Of a stretch of 64,000 nt of DNA, positions 1 to 13,381 are shown one piece after another. The notes under the pieces were generated by a model. That model did not search any database. It was not told where the DNA came from and worked only from the letters and a program-made list of their open reading frames with translations. Within the stretch, counting starts at the first letter, position 1. Every line of letters starts with the position of its first letter. This DNA comes from Pyrocephalus nanus (taxonomy: Eukaryota; Chordata; Aves; Passeriformes; Tyrannidae): assembly GCA_038380795.1 (NCBI GenBank), contig CM076261.1, positions 11,352,556 to 11,416,555 on the forward strand. The letters run 5' to 3'. A program made the translations under genes and the position numbers.

Positions 1-849
1 AGAAAGATGCACCAAATATCTCAAAATTGTGATCGTAGGTTTTAAAAGCTGTAAGAAAATATATCAGGAAACTTGTTTTACAAAGTTTACTTGTTCTTAG
101 GAGAAATAGCTTTAGGGAACAGCAAGAAGTAGACTGAGAAATTATCACATCCAGGATTTTTTATGCTCCTGTCATGGATTTAAAAAGTGTTTATATTCAT
201 GCTCTACCTTCACAGGATGTTCCTACTGAGTGGGGATAGTGCTAGGTAGCTTATGCTTGCTTGTATGTAACTTAATTTTTTTAATCCTTCCTATTAACAG
301 TAAAATAACATTCTTCTCTAAACTGCTCATTGCAGTTTTTTCAGTCACAAATCAGTTACATATGATATCTGTAACTCAAAAAATTTACTTTCCCTGAAAA
401 TTAAAATTGCTCTTAAAGAAAAGCAAAATGCTCTCGTCAATTATCTTCAAAATTACTTTAATTCTTTAAGTTATGTAGTGTACCAACTAGCATAATTTTA
501 TATAAAAAGTTTGTCTAAATCATAATCATCAGTTTAGTGGAAGAAAAGATTCAGTTTTGCTGTTTACTTCCCACGCAATTCTTTACAGTTACTCTAGGCT
601 GAAGGATTATACCAGAACATGGAGATGACCTCCATCACTGTTTCATGCAACAAAAATGATCACAATTATAAACCAAGTTTATAAAAAATAGAGGGAGTTT
701 TACTTTGCATTAGAATTTACTATAAATCACAATAATTAGAAGTTTTATAGGAATAGATAACTGGATTGGACTTTGAACTGCGATTCTGACCCTGACACCA
801 AGACACTTGAATGCTTATTACGTCCTTGCTACTTGCTGTCTGTCATTTT
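1..849. other. Unique AT-rich sequence, nothing recognised
   Basis: No repeat, RNA gene or plausible exon was recognised. There are short A and T runs and no long reading frame. Confidence 0.6.
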
Positions 850-945
850 TATTGAGATTGCAACTCTGTAAGGCAGGCTTTGTCCCAGTCCTTGTACAAC
901 ATGGATCAAATCAAGCTCTTGATTTCTTCTGACTGCTCTAAATAT
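850..945 (+). repeat. Possible ancient amniote SINE/L2-like 3' tail
   Basis: The stretch beginning gagattgcaactctgtaagg and continuing through cttgtacaacatgg resembles, from memory, the 3' end of old L2/MIR-like elements common in turtles and crocodilians and decayed in birds. The order of blocks (gattg..aactc, ggcagg, gtc, cttgtaca, atgg.tc) is kept but the body is strongly diverged. A RepeatMasker run would decide; this is a weak call. Confidence 0.35.
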
Positions 946-1576
946 GGATCCTACATGCAGTTACCAGTTCACCCACATCTGGCCTCCTAGATTAGGCTCA
1001 ACACTTTCCAAAAAGCTAAGTTATGTAGGAAAAATAAAGTGTACAGTGTGACAGAAGCAGTTCTCCATATCCAGCTAACTTTATGTTATATTTAAAAAAT
1101 GAGTAAATTTAGATTATTATATATAAGAGGATCTTCTGATCTCAACCAGTCTGTAATTTTTTGATTGTCTGAAATTTGATGTGTCCTTTTTGGTTTGATG
1201 CTAGACAAATTATTCAAGAGATTAAAAAAGATGTTTTGTCAACACCATCTTAGATAATATTTGAGGAATTAAAAGCCTACATTTAAAGAAAAAATAAAAG
1301 GTTTTCTTTAACAAGTCAGACAGAATTTTTTCTGAAAACTTAACACTCAATAATAATTCAATGTTTCCAGAAGCATTTGTGAGACACAGCTAAATCTTAC
1401 TAACCGTTATAAGTGTATACATTTTCCTATGATCAAAGTTATGGAGCTGGTCATAATTAACAAAACATTCACATTAAAGAAAAAAAACAACATATGGAGA
1501 CAAGGTTTTCTTTTGATAAAACTTATATTTTAAGTTTATCTACCTGAAGATTTGACCTTGGACCTAATGGATCAGT
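946..1576. other. Unique AT-rich sequence, nothing recognised
   Basis: Intergenic or intronic DNA with no recognisable feature up to the CR1 tail that follows. Confidence 0.6.
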
Positions 1577-3215
1577 AATCATAGAATCACAGAACAGTTT
1601 GAGTTGGAAGGGACCTTAAAGATCATTTAGATCCAAATCCCCACCATGGGTAGGGATGTCATCCACCAGATCAGGTTTTTCCAGGCTCTATTCAACCTGG
1701 TCTTGAACACTTCCAGAGATGGGGCATTAATAACTTCACTGGGCTGCCTGTTCCTGTGCCTCACTACCCTCACAGTAAATAATGTCTTCCTAATACCTAA
1801 TCTAAATCTCCCTCTTTCAGTTTAAAACCATTCCCTCTTGTCTTACCACTATCTGCCCATGTAAAAAGTCTCTGTCTTTCTTTTTCATAAGCCCTCTAAG
1901 TACTGGAAGTCTGCTATAAATTGTTCCCAAAGCCTTCTCTTCTGCAGGCTGAAATCCAGCTGTCTCAGTTGGTTTTCACAGGAGAGATGTTCCAGCCCTC
2001 TGATCATCTTCATGACCTTCCTTTGGACGCCCTCTTACAGGTCCATGTCTGTCTTGTTCTGAGGACCCCCGACCTGGATGTAGCACTCCAGGTGGGGGTC
2101 TTATGTGGGCAGAGTAGACAGGAAGAATCAAATCTGTCACCCTGCTGGCCACTCCTCTTTTGATGCAGTCCAGCATATGGTTGGCTTTCTGGGCTCTGAG
2201 CCACACTCTTGGCTCATGCCCGGCTTTTTCATCCATGAAACCCTCAACTCTTTCTCTGCAGAATTCCTCTCAATGAGTTCCTCTCTGAGTCTCTACTCAT
2301 GTCTGGGATTGTCCCATCCAGGTGCACTTGGACGTGTTGAACCTCACTGGATTCTCATGGGCCGACTTTTCAAGCCTGTACATATTCTGTTCAAGCCTGA
2401 ATAGCATTCCATCCTGTTGGGTCAGCTGCAAAGCTCAGCTTGGTGCCATCTACAAACTTGCTGAGGATGTACTTGCTCTCACTGTCCATGTCATTGATGA
2501 AGATACTGAAGAGCATGGAACCCAATATAGGGCCCTGAAGGATACAACTTGTCACCAGCCTCCACCTGGACATAGAGGCATTTGCCACAGCTCTCTGGCT
2601 GCATCCAACTAGTTCCTTATCTACTGAATAGTCCATCCTTCAAATCCATGTCTTTCCAATCTGGAGATAAGGATGATTTTGGGGTTTGTATTAAAGGCCT
2701 TACAGAAATCTAGACAGATGACATCAGTCGATCTTCTCTTGTTGATCATGGCAATCATTCCATCATAGAAGGGTACCAGACTGGTCAGGCATGATTTGCC
2801 CTTAGTGAAGGCATGTTGGCTGTCATGGACCACCTCCTTACCTTGTATGTGCCTTAATGTTGTTTCCATGATGGCCTGTTCCATGATTTTCCCAGGTGCA
2901 GTGGTGAGGTTAACTGGCTTCTTGTTTGCTGGGACTTCCTCTCTTTCCTTTTTAAAAATCAGAGTGATGCTTCCTTTTTTCAAGTTAACAGGGACTTCCC
3001 CTGACTAACACGACTAACATGACTTTTCAAATATAATAGAGAGTATCTGGGCAATAGCATCAGCCAGCACCCTCAGCACCATGGGATGCATGTCATCACG
3101 CTCCATAGAATTGGGCAATTCAATTTCATCAAGGGGTCCTGAATCTGCCCTCCACTTACAACGGAAGGACTCTCACAAGTCCCCCTTGGAGGTTCCAAAA
3201 GGAGAATGTGGGTAT
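1577..3215 (-). mobile_element. CR1 LINE, 5'-truncated, about 1.6 kb
   Basis: CR1 is the main non-LTR retrotransposon of birds. Read on the minus strand, the element ends at about 1577 in a short remnant of the CR1 3' microsatellite (catagaatcacagaa on the plus strand). Next to it is the family-typical segment gagttggaagggacc, then the conserved 3' region, then reverse transcriptase sequence up to about 3010. The 5' limit near 3180-3215 lies upstream of the reverse transcriptase core. Stops and frameshifts break the frame throughout, so it is dead. Without a search the subfamily and exact 5' end are uncertain. Confidence 0.95.
2391..2983 (-). pseudogene. CR1 ORF2 reverse transcriptase remnant
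   Basis: This is the reverse transcriptase part of the CR1 polyprotein, which in live copies makes cDNA at the nicked target. Two open pieces (2983-2621 and 2636-2391) carry recognisable blocks: an N-terminal segment with GSITLIFKK, a palm segment with [13 protein letters not shown], and an INDMDSES..LSKFVDGTKL segment. The catalytic FADD-type motif reads FVDG, so one catalytic aspartate is lost. The pieces overlap in different frames, showing a frameshift near 2630. It is a non-functional part of the surrounding CR1. Confidence 0.9.
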
Positions 3216-5752
3216 TCCCCATATAAATATGATAAGATAAAATGGGTCACACATTTTTTCTCAACTTTTTTTTTCACAGTATAACTCAGTGGGGTAATTT
3301 AATTTTGACAACTTATCTGGAGGTTGAAGAAACACTGAAACATTCATGAAAGGTAAAAAAAATCTCCACAGTCCCTCATGCTCATGTTTTGTCACCTGTA
3401 CATTTTGTTTAATTTATATTCTTTCTTAGGTGATGAACAATATTGAGAACACTTAGGTTTGCCAGGATGAATATGTGTACACTGCTAAGGCCCATGAATT
3501 ACCAACATTTTCAATAATGAAACACAGCTTTTTAAACACATTCATATATCTTAAAAGCCAGCTGAACATATGAGAGTTTTCAGAAGATTTTTTAAAAGCA
3601 AAACTGCAAAGTATGTTTATGCCTTGCCTTGATATTGAAATGCATTATAATTATCCTAGTCCAAGTTTTATGTGGCAACATACCCATCCCATAAACCATA
3701 TCTCCAAAGAGGCATTTTAGACAACATAGCCATTTCTCACAGCATAAAATGTATATGTGTAAATATTTACATTATATGCATATCATTATCACACTTGTTT
3801 GTTCACACTGATGCATGCTTATATAGGTATCAATGTATGCATATATATATCATATATATAAAAAATCCTTATGGTGTAGATAATATATATCTACATGTGT
3901 ACTGGTCCTAAGAAACCTGTAGTCTCATACTAAGGCCCCTGCATTTCCATACTGTAGTGTTAGATCTCCATTTTGATAAGGACTCATATTCAACTCAAGT
4001 TATATTTATGCAGTGCAGCCTAAAACCACATAAGAAGCACAAATTTTGTGTTCCCTTCGGTCCTATATTCTTTGATGTGACACCAATTTATGGAGTTCCC
4101 AGACTGGCACTGTGATACTCCATTGGACACGTTAATGATCCTCTGCTGGCTGGAACCCAACAGTAACAATTCAAGCCACTAAGTGGAGTGGCTCCACCCA
4201 AAACCTCTTCATGGAACAGGTAGAGGAAAGTCTGTTCCTTTAGTGGAAGTTTAGATGGTGTTTGCCTTCCACACGGAATCAAGTGCCGGTGTATTATCCT
4301 CATTTCCTGCACTTACACTAACTACACTGTGAACGTAGGTAGATTTTTAAGCATCTATTTCTATGATTACAGTGATCAATTATTTAATTCTTTTCAGAGC
4401 AGGTGCTAAATCTGCAGTAGACCAGACCTCTCAAATTTTCTTCCAAAGCAATAAGTTTTGGGCACAGATAGCTCCTATTTGTAGATCCCAAATGCTAAAG
4501 TGAGATCTTCAGCAATCTGTGTGCACACTGGACCCTACCCATTTGCCTTTTGAGGTTATTCCAGCCCTAGGAATACTAACTTTAAGTGTAGAACTTTCCT
4601 TTTCTTCCTCCAATTGTTCCTGGCCTTCTGACTTAAGGAGCTGCCAAGGATCCAGCTGCTTAGAAAAGACTATCCAGAATTGTTAAGGCATGCTTCCCCA
4701 GTCTGGCCCCTACTGCAAGGGCATAATACATTTTTCTCTTGCTGTGCTTCTGACTGAATATGTGTACTCATAAAATTTAACAGGGAGCATGGAACAAATA
4801 GTAAGTACAGGTTTATTACATGTAACATGAGTCTTTTCGTAATCTTCTAATCAGAGATGCACTGGAATCATAACTGCTGCTTAGAACCAAAAGGTGCCCC
4901 TGGAAAAGCATATCACTGGTGCAGATGAACTTTGATGGTGTTTCTGACATTGACTTTTTCATCAAAATGCTCCATCTTTATCCCTGTGCAAAGAAACAGG
5001 AATGAAATTGAGCTTAATGACTAGTAACTTAACAATTTAGTACTTTTGATGTATATGACCAAGGAAAAGTATTTGCAATTGACTTTGATTACATTTTGCA
5101 GTGTCTTATTATAATCACTTATTACCACTATTATACAGTTTACAAGGCTTACATTAAAAGTCTATGTTAGTATGAGTTCTCAGCTTAAATAGATTATCTC
5201 TTAATAACTATAGCCTTAATGTAAAAGGAGGAAAACAAAAAATTTGTAAAATTTTCCTTTTTCTTTTAATGGTAAAAATTCATAAAGTGGCAGAGAAAAG
5301 GTGGAAATCACTGTTTGATCTGGTTTTAAGATGTGCTTTAGTCTTTTGCACAAGTATAATGGTTGCAAACCAAAAAAGACATACAAGAATAATAAGAGCT
5401 GATTCTTACCCTGTGCTAATGATCAAAGGATGAGCAAACCCAATTGCTGGAACGTGCTGCCTCATGAAGCATACTTAATCAAAGCAGTATTTGCATAAAA
5501 GTAAACACATATTTAATTTCCAGCAACAAGTTGTTTTGACCTATGAAAGAGGATGAAATCAAAAGTTCTTAACAAATCTGCTCAAGAAACAGACAGTATA
5601 GTGGTAAAATTTTATTTTAGAATCTCATAGATTTATATTTAATAACCATTTCTCTAAACTGGAAAAAATTGTTAATTTATTACCCCATTTAATGCAGGAT
5701 CTAATTCGGAATTTTTAACAGTACAGGAAACAAACTTAAAAGTGTTAGTCTA
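3216..5752. other. Unique AT-rich sequence with a TA-rich simple repeat
   Basis: No gene or dispersed repeat was recognised. Around 3838-3862 there is a short run of alternating TA. A 74-codon minus-strand frame at 4312-4088 has no recognisable motif. Confidence 0.55.
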
Positions 5753-6275
5753 TGTCCTGGTTTCAGCTGGAATAGAGTTGATTTTTTTTCTAGTAGCTGG
5801 TACAGTCTTGTGTTCTGGATTTATCATGAGAATAATGTTGATAACACACTGATATTTTAATTGTTACTGAGCTGCTTTTATACTAAGCAAGAAGGTTGAA
5901 GGGACACAAAAAGCTGAGAGGAGACAAAGCCAGAACCAGCTGACCCAATCCAGCCAAAGAGATTCCACACTATACAGCACCATGCTCAGTATATAAACTG
6001 GGAAGAAAGCTGGCCAGGCAGGCACTGCTTGGCAACTAGCTGGGTGTGGTGAGTAACTGTTTTCACTTGCATTACTTTTTTTTTATATTCTAATTATTTT
6101 ATCATTATTGTTGTTATTATTATTGTCTTCCTTTTCTGTCCCATTAAACTGCCTTAATTTGAACCTACAAGTATTCTCACTTTTAGTCTTCTGATTCTCC
6201 CACCCAGCTGGAGGCAGGAGTAGAGACTGAATGGCTTCCTGGGTCTTAGTTGCTGGTTGGGGTTTAACTATGACA
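5753..6275 (+). mobile_element. Solo LTR, ERVL-type endogenous retrovirus
   Basis: The 523-bp element opens with tgtcctggtttcagctgg and closes with ggggtttaactatgaca, giving the TG...CA ends of an LTR. In order it has a U3 region, a TATA box (5990-5997, tatataaa), a poly(A)-signal-like attaaa (6143-6148) and a U5 end, so it points along the plus strand. The flanks gtcta (5748-5752) and gtttg (6276-6280) fit a diverged 5-bp target duplication, 3 of 5 identical with two transitions. No gag, pol or env sequence adjoins it, so it is a solo LTR left by LTR-LTR recombination. The same family lies reversed at 43868-45213. Confidence 0.93.
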
Positions 6276-7463
6276 GTTTGTGACCTTCCAGAGGAATGTA
6301 GTGCCTGAAGATTGCATTTCAGAGGTTTATCCACATTGTAAGGGAAAGATACAAATCTCTATAGCAGAGGTGTTCTTGAGATATTTACCTTATTAGTTTC
6401 TCAATACTTATTCTCAAAACTTCTAAGATGGTTCTTTTCACAAAATATTTGATGTATTATAATTTAAATGAAAAAAAAAAAAAAAACAGTTATTTTTAAC
6501 CATTTGAACAGACAAGACAGAAAAAATGGATCTAAGGCTGACGAGAGTCCTAAGCTGAATCAGGAGGATGAATTTCATAGCTTTTATCATATGAAAAGCC
6601 ATTGGGATTTGTTTAAGTAAAAAAAAAGCTGGAATATCAAAATGAGAAAATTCTTGTTCATTCTAGAATTGCAAAAGGACATGGGGAAATAGACTCACTG
6701 AGAGGAAGATTATTTTGTTTTGGTTTGTGGAAGTAGAGGAAAAGGAAAAAAAAAGATCTACTACATTTTGAATTTCGACAATTCCCATAAAATGGCCTGC
6801 CAGGAAATGAAAACACATCTTGATTCTGGAAGTAGCAAACATAATGTAAGAACTATAAACCCATCCAGCTACTACAAGCTATATGAGGGCAGAATGTGGG
6901 AAAGAAAAGACATTCCTATGTGGAAAGCATGACGTTAGCCCTTGAGTACAAAAGGAAGGAAATTAATCAAAATGACACGTCAGTATTGAAGTTATTAATT
7001 ATTACCCGTTTTTCACACACAAATCCCACAGGTTGTCTGACAAAAGAAATAAATTCAAAATCAAAGCAGGTTATTATTTATGCATAGGTAATATAAGAGG
7101 AAGTTTATCAAGGGCAGCCCATTCTCCTGGCAAAGAACAAAGAGCTCTCTTCTTTCCTGGCAAGAAGAAGAGTTATTTTGTCTGGAGAATAGTTCTTTTC
7201 CGAGAACAGGATTTTCAAGGGATGTGGGTTTTCTCTAATGTCCTTCTGGGACCTCCTCTGGTCTAGCCATATTCCAGTTCTACATGTTGTAAAAAATCAG
7301 AACAAGAGTGAAATATTAAAGATTCACTAACATTAGTTCTGTTACTGCATACTGACTATGTAAAAAAAAAGAAAAGAAAGGAAAAAGAACTGCATTGACT
7401 CAGCCAGTGCAGTATTCTAAGTCTTCAAGACAGGGCCAAATTGAAATAAAAGAGCTTGAATCC

Positions 7464-7489
7464 AAAAAAAAAAAAAAAAAAAAAAAAAA
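7464..7489. repeat. Poly(A) run of 26
   Basis: Uninterrupted A homopolymer. No retrocopy was recognised upstream, so a processed-pseudogene tail is not supported. Confidence 0.9.
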
Positions 7490-8561
7490 GTAGTAATGAT
7501 GTCTTGCCTGGATAAAATCAATGAGATGTAGATATGTCATTTAAAACACAGCAATGAAGATGGAATTCGCAATGTTGTCAGCAGAGACACAATGGATGAC
7601 AAGATGCCTAAAGTAGTTATTTTTTACACATTATTTTTTTGCACAAATTAAGAGAAAAATATGTACTGGAAGACTATGAGACTTCTGATCCAGAATCAGA
7701 ATGACAGTTTTATTCACATTCAGCAGATGTACTCTTATGGCACTTGTGATCAACAAACTCCAGATGAGAACAAGAAGGTAAAAAGAATTCAATGGTTGAA
7801 AGACTGCACCAAAAGAGACATCATTTGTAATTCGTAAGCTGACTATGGAAGAAAAATACAGATTCAAATGGCAAGATCCAGGTCGCGTATTGGCATATAA
7901 GTTTGTAATGTATCTTTTAGAACTAAAAAGGAAATTGAAAGCAAAGTAACATATATCTAAACAGAAAATCTTCTCAAATTATGTGTACAACAAAGTACAC
8001 TTTGTGGAAAGAGTATGACCATGTTAACTCTCTTTTCATCAAGCTTCAATACATATTACTTTCAGACATGTTTTCTTCAAGTAAATTTACCAACACAAAG
8101 CAAGTGATGAATTCAGATGCTGTCATAAGCAGGGATAAGATTTTCCACTAAAGCACATTCTGTGAAGCTTCTAAGAAGCAATGTCAAATGTTATGTGGAT
8201 TCCAAACAGATTGTAGGCTTAGTTTAGCACAGGATCTGTGTTTGTACTGCTTTAAATATCCAGCCCAGGGACTTTTCCCTGCTCCTTAAGTCAAATCATG
8301 CTGGACATTTCAAGTATGCATTGATGTTGTCTATTCCTCCATCACAGAAGAGAGTTTACATTTGCAACCCATAACTCTTTTTTATAGTGGTTAGTTGCAT
8401 ACCCCATATGTCTGTCTGCTTATTCAATCAGACCCTTCAAGACCACAAACACCATGTTTAACTGCTCTAGCAGCTTTCATTAAAAAAAATTGAGATGAAC
8501 TCAACATTGATGTAATTTCTGCTACATGTATTAATAACAATCTGCCTACTGCCCCCAGTTT

Positions 8562-8580
8562 TTTGTTTGTTTGTTTGTTT
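8562..8580. repeat. (TTTG)n microsatellite
   Basis: Four to five TTTG units visible directly. Confidence 0.85.
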
Positions 8581-11500
8581 TTCCATCATCAAAACTATAT
8601 ATTTTGTCTGTGCTTTGTCTGACAGTCTTTGTTACCTTGGTCTATTTATAAATCTTCCTCAGTCTCTGTCATGATGTCATCAAACCAGGTGGATAGGAGA
8701 GTACTTCTAGGAAATTAGGGTCAAACTTAGTGCTAACAATATAAGTATGGAGTGACTACCTTTGCAGTTTTCTTAGGGAAACTTATGCAAAGAAACAGCA
8801 CATCCCTTGCCAATATTTCTTATCTGTTGCTTCTTTGGAGTTTTGCTGCCCTCAGCCTTCAGGGGTCAGTGCAGGATTGGCAAGACTTTAGGAATGATTG
8901 CATCAGTTGTCTTGCAGTCACTATCCAGGTTGTCTGTGGGTGATTTACAGTGACAACGTATAGAGGTTATAGAAGTTCTGGTGCAATACAGCCTGACCAT
9001 CTGACAGAGGGCAACAGGCAAGGCCAGGTAATATGTGTCCCATGAGGCTTTTATAGGTAGGTCACCTGCAATTGCTGGCATTCATTTGCTCCCAAAGCCT
9101 TACCAAGGATCAGCAATAGATTAAACCATTGGACAGCCATATGTTACATGCTAGAGCATTTAGAGATTCATCTTCATATGAAAGGGGATAAGATGACAAA
9201 GACTCTTTATCCATGACTATCAGTGCACACAGGGCATCAGCAGGACTCTCCAGGGAACAAGATACTGCTTTAATCATCTTTATTATGCATTCACTTTGGG
9301 ACAGCCATGGGCCACACAGCCTCTCTTTGGTAGGTACATTAAACCACTGGATAAAATGTGTGATCAAGGAATAAGATGCATGTGCAAACAATGTGCAGAT
9401 TATCATAAACTGCTGTACTTATTTCAATCTATGTGAAGATATTTGGAGTGTATTCAAGGCAAATGAGTATATTTCATGCTGTTTGCAACCTTGCATTTTC
9501 TATTGGCAAATGTTTCCAAATGCAGATTTCCAAATAATCATACTGTAATAGGACTAAGTACAGCAATATAGCACTCTGAGTCATACACAGATTTAAGATG
9601 AGGGAGTATGGAGGAGGTTATTAATTTATTAACTGATAAGAGCCAGCCTCACCAGGTGTAAAGTGATTTTTTTTTTTTGTTGCATGCTAAATACTCATAT
9701 TTTAAAAAAAAAAAAGAATCCAAGGTGGTGTTCTTGCTTCACAGTATTCAGCGCTTTCCATGTTATCTACGGTGGGGACCTCAAAATGCAGATTACTGCA
9801 CTTTTTTCTGACCTCCCTTTGTTGTTCCTCAAAGTAACTTTAAGAAGGGTACAAATCTCTCTACATTTATCCCACATCCTTTTCAACAAATTCTTTATCA
9901 TCTCTTGCAATTAGTTTATAGTAAAGATGCATCATCCACATAAGATCAAATTATTTCAAATAAATCACTCTTAGGGGATTATGAGGCTAGGTGGATCAGA
10001 TAACAGAAGTACGGAGGGTCAACACAAGCCAACTCATACTGCCAAAAGTATAAAAGTAAAAGTAATTGGAGTAAAAAAAAGATAAAAGAAATTTTTCTGC
10101 ACTTGATGTACTTTTCCTCCATGGAAATGAAATGCATGAACAACTGTATTTGGTATTCATGTCAATAAGTTTTCTCAATCCTACAGAAATCACATTGTCA
10201 ATGTAATCATATGAAAAAGATTATCTCTGAGAATTAAACTAATTGCTAATTTAATTTGTGATGATCTAAACAAAAATGTGAGACATTTTTGGCCTGCATG
10301 GGGAAAATGTATTTTTATATATGCAAAAGCTATCACTGAACTGCAAGAGAATTTATAACATCTAATATATCTTGTCACAATGGATGGCAGTTTTTACTGA
10401 AACGCTTACTAATGAGACCATTGGTTTTGGATCCCTTACCCAACAGTATAATTGCAGCTGACAAAAAAGATTTTAAAATTATTTCAGCAAAGTTGTCAAA
10501 ATAATTTTCTTTCAGTCTGCTTTCAGCAGACTGGCAAAGGACAAAAAATCCTGTGCTGCAAAGAACTCACTAAGTTTTGAAAGCCTTAAATTTATTCTTT
10601 TCAAGTTAATAAACTTAAAACATTCAAAACATGAGGTTAACTTAACAAAGATTTTTTTTTTATGTACTAACACATGTATCATAGGAAAAAAATTATTCTC
10701 AGACCACTTTGAAACCTGTCTAGAGGCAAATGGCAAAAATGTCTCAAACCAGAACATGAAATGGAATTCAGGTAAAAAACAAAGTCATAATTGCATGTTG
10801 AAGTTAAAAGAATATTGACATTCACCACTGAAGACAAGTACTCTATACTGAGTTTGACTCTATACTGAGTCTAGGTGAGTGCTTGGACTGGGTGCCCAAC
10901 ACAGCAGTAAGAGTAATGTAAAAATGTCTATAGAGAAGAAGCTGCCAAGCAGCAATCTAGATCTGGTAAATATTTTAAGTTTTCAAAATATATCAAGTTT
11001 GAGGAGTTTTTTGAATCCACAGCTACCCATTGAAAATGGCATTTGTTTCACAGAATGGCTACATTCGTAGAATCAGAGAATATACTGAGTTGGAAGGGAC
11101 CAATCAGGATCTTCAAATCCAACTCCTGGCCTTGTACAGGACACCCTAAGAATCCCATCATGTGCTTGAGTGTGTTATCCAAATGCTTCTTTAACTCAGA
11201 CGGGCTTGGTAGGGAGACCACTTCCCTGGGGAGCCTGTTTCAGTGCCCAACCACCCTCTGGGTGAGAAATCTTTTTTGCAGATATCTAAAGTAAACCTCC
11301 CCTGACTCAGCTGCATGCCATTTCCTTGAATCCTGTCACTGGTCATGAGAGTGAAGAGATTGGTGCCTGCCACTCAGCTTCCCCTCACAAGGTTGTTGTA
11401 GGCTGCAATGACATTTCCTCTCATTCTCCTCTTCTCCAGGCTGAAGAAACCGAGTGGCCTCAGGCTTCCCTTCCAGTCCCTTTAACATCCTTGTGGCCCT

Positions 11501-11879
11501 CCACTGGACATTCTCTAATAGCTTAATGTCTTTTTTATTTTGTGGTGCCCAAAACTGCACACAGTACTCCAGGTGAGGCCACACCAGTGCAGAGCAGAGC
11601 AGGACAATCACCTCCCTTGCCTGGCCAGTGATGCTTTGCCTGATGCTCCCCAGGACACAGTTGGCCCTCCTGGCTGCCAGGGCACTGCTGACTTATATTC
11701 AAATTGCCATCAGTCAGGCCCCCCAGATGCCTTTCCATGATACTGCTTTCCAGCACCTCATTCCACAGTCTATACACACTGGGCATGCATTTTTTGCCTT
11801 TTTTACAAGAGAAGATCTCTGCTTGGCAAAGCCAACCTTCTGACTTATCTTCTTGACTTCCAATGTTTTGAAATCCCCG

Positions 11880-12134
11880 ATCCTGCGCAATTAGAGGGTG
11901 ATGTTTGAAGAGTGATGAGCACTGATAGACCTCAGCACTTGCAAAAATATTTTCCCAGTGGACCTTACTTACTAGTTCCCTGAGCAGCCTGAACCCTGCT
12001 CTCCTCATGTCCAGAGTTGAGGTTTTGCTGCCACTTTTCCTCCTGTCAACAGAAATTTCCAACTTGATTACTTCATGATCACTGTGGCCAAGACACCGTG
12101 GCTTCATGATCACAGCCATCAATTTCCACTTCAC
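11880..12134 (-). pseudogene. CR1 ORF2 endonuclease C-terminal remnant
   Basis: The first part of the 199-codon minus-strand frame starting at 12134 holds LGHSDHEVIKLEIS, matching the conserved SDH block of CR1 apurinic-type endonucleases. It is followed by TLDMRRAGFRLLRELVSKV, the usual linker before the reverse transcriptase. Beyond about 11880 the frame leaves recognisable ORF2 and runs into CR1 3' sequence, so the open length is accidental. Non-functional. Confidence 0.85.
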
Positions 12135-12268
12135 TCATGAGATCCTCTCTGTTGACAAGCAGCAGATCAAGGAGGGCATCTTTCCAAGTAAGCTCCCTGT
12201 AGCCCCAGAAGCTGCTGGCTCATGGGATTGGCTATGAGTTTTACTTTAATATAGGTATCTTGAGATAA

Positions 12269-12967
12269 TGTTGAGAGAATAAGCCACGGGTTTGTTCCCA
12301 AGGAATTTCTTTAATTATTTATTGGAGTAAATAAGGGGACTTGACCAAAGTTCAAAAGGACACCACACTAGATAGACAAAAATGTTCTGCCAAAGTACTG
12401 ATTCAGCATACACTACTGATCCACAACACTTAAGTCAAAATCCAACCAATTCTGCAACACCTGAATCAAGATCTAATCCCTCCAGCTCCAAACCTCCCTA
12501 AGCATCAAGAAAGGAGAAAAGAAAGAGAAGCAGAGGGAAAAAGAAGAGAGAAATAGGGAGAGACAGATTATATAGCTACCATCGACACCTTGTAGAAGAC
12601 AAGCTCTCACAAGACCAATGGCAGGGCCATGACATGAGGCAAACACATGCCCTTGGCTTTATCTGCTCTGGTCCCTATGGCAAATCCCCCCAGACAGGGT
12701 TTCTGACCCACTAGCCACTCTGGGTCATCAGACCATGGTGAGGGGCAGTGTCCTCACTGTCCCTGCCAACCTGATCTGGGTTAGGGGCTCCAGGAGGTGT
12801 GATGTTTTCCTGGGCTGTTTGTGATTGACAGTTACTCTGAGGCTTCCCTATTTGGACTCCTGGGGCTGCCATGAGAGGTACGATGCCAATCCACTTCTGT
12901 GAGGTTCAATTCATCCCTCCCCCCTCCACACACACATACACACTCTCCACAAGGTGATTCTGACCCA
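12269..12967 (-). mobile_element. Solo LTR (possible ERV1 type) inserted in CR1
   Basis: This block interrupts CR1 endonuclease sequence and has TG...CA ends (tgttgagagaataagcc at the left, gtgattctgaccca at the right). The 4-bp sequence ataa flanks it on both sides (12265-12268 and 12968-12971), the size usual for gammaretrovirus-like class I elements. On the minus strand a TATA-like tatataatc (12574-12566) is followed about 240 nt later by AATAAA (12323-12318), giving a coherent minus-strand LTR. CR1 similarity resumes by about 13020. A 4-bp match can occur by chance, so the exact ends are provisional. Confidence 0.65.
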
Positions 12968-13381
12968 ATAATAATTGATCTGATGTCCAACACTCCCTTA
13001 GGACCTATTCCATAAATTGTCATCTAGTTTTTCTGGAATCTTATGTCCTAAGTTGTACCATCTGTGTGATGCTCTCAGTTAATTTCTGGCAACTTGAAGT
13101 GCCCCATAAGGACAAGGGCAGTTGACCTGGGAGTGTCCCTTAGTTCCTCAAATTCATGGGCATCATTATCCTGGTTGGGAGGTCTATAGTAGACTCCCGC
13201 AATGACATGCGCCATTGAGTGTAGCAACATTGCAGGTGTGGTACTTTGTAACCAACACGTCCTGAAGCAGACTGAGGAATCCCATTAGCGTTCATTTGGC
13301 ACACCATTCTGTTGCTCCTCATTGGCAAGCCTGACATTTTCTCCTTCCCAAGCTAGTTTAAAGTTCTATCAGTGAGCCCTG

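Larger units (their letters stand above)
6276..11062. other. Unique AT-rich sequence with homopolymers
   Basis: No gene or dispersed repeat was recognised in 4.8 kb. It contains A runs at 6471-6486 (16) and 7464-7489 (26) and a short TTTG repeat at 8562-8580. The part from 8940 to 9410 is somewhat less AT-rich and could be a decayed repeat, but nothing specific was identified. Confidence 0.5.

Noticed and set aside
4088..4312. 74-codon minus-strand frame
   Set aside because: No conserved motif or plausible gene context in AT-rich unique DNA.
7464..7489. A26 run as the tail of a processed pseudogene
   Set aside because: The preceding sequence shows no coding similarity, and no flanking target duplication was found.
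11535..12134. 199-codon minus-strand frame as a host gene
   Set aside because: Its start is CR1 endonuclease and its end is CR1 3' sequence, so it is a fortuitous fusion inside a degraded LINE.
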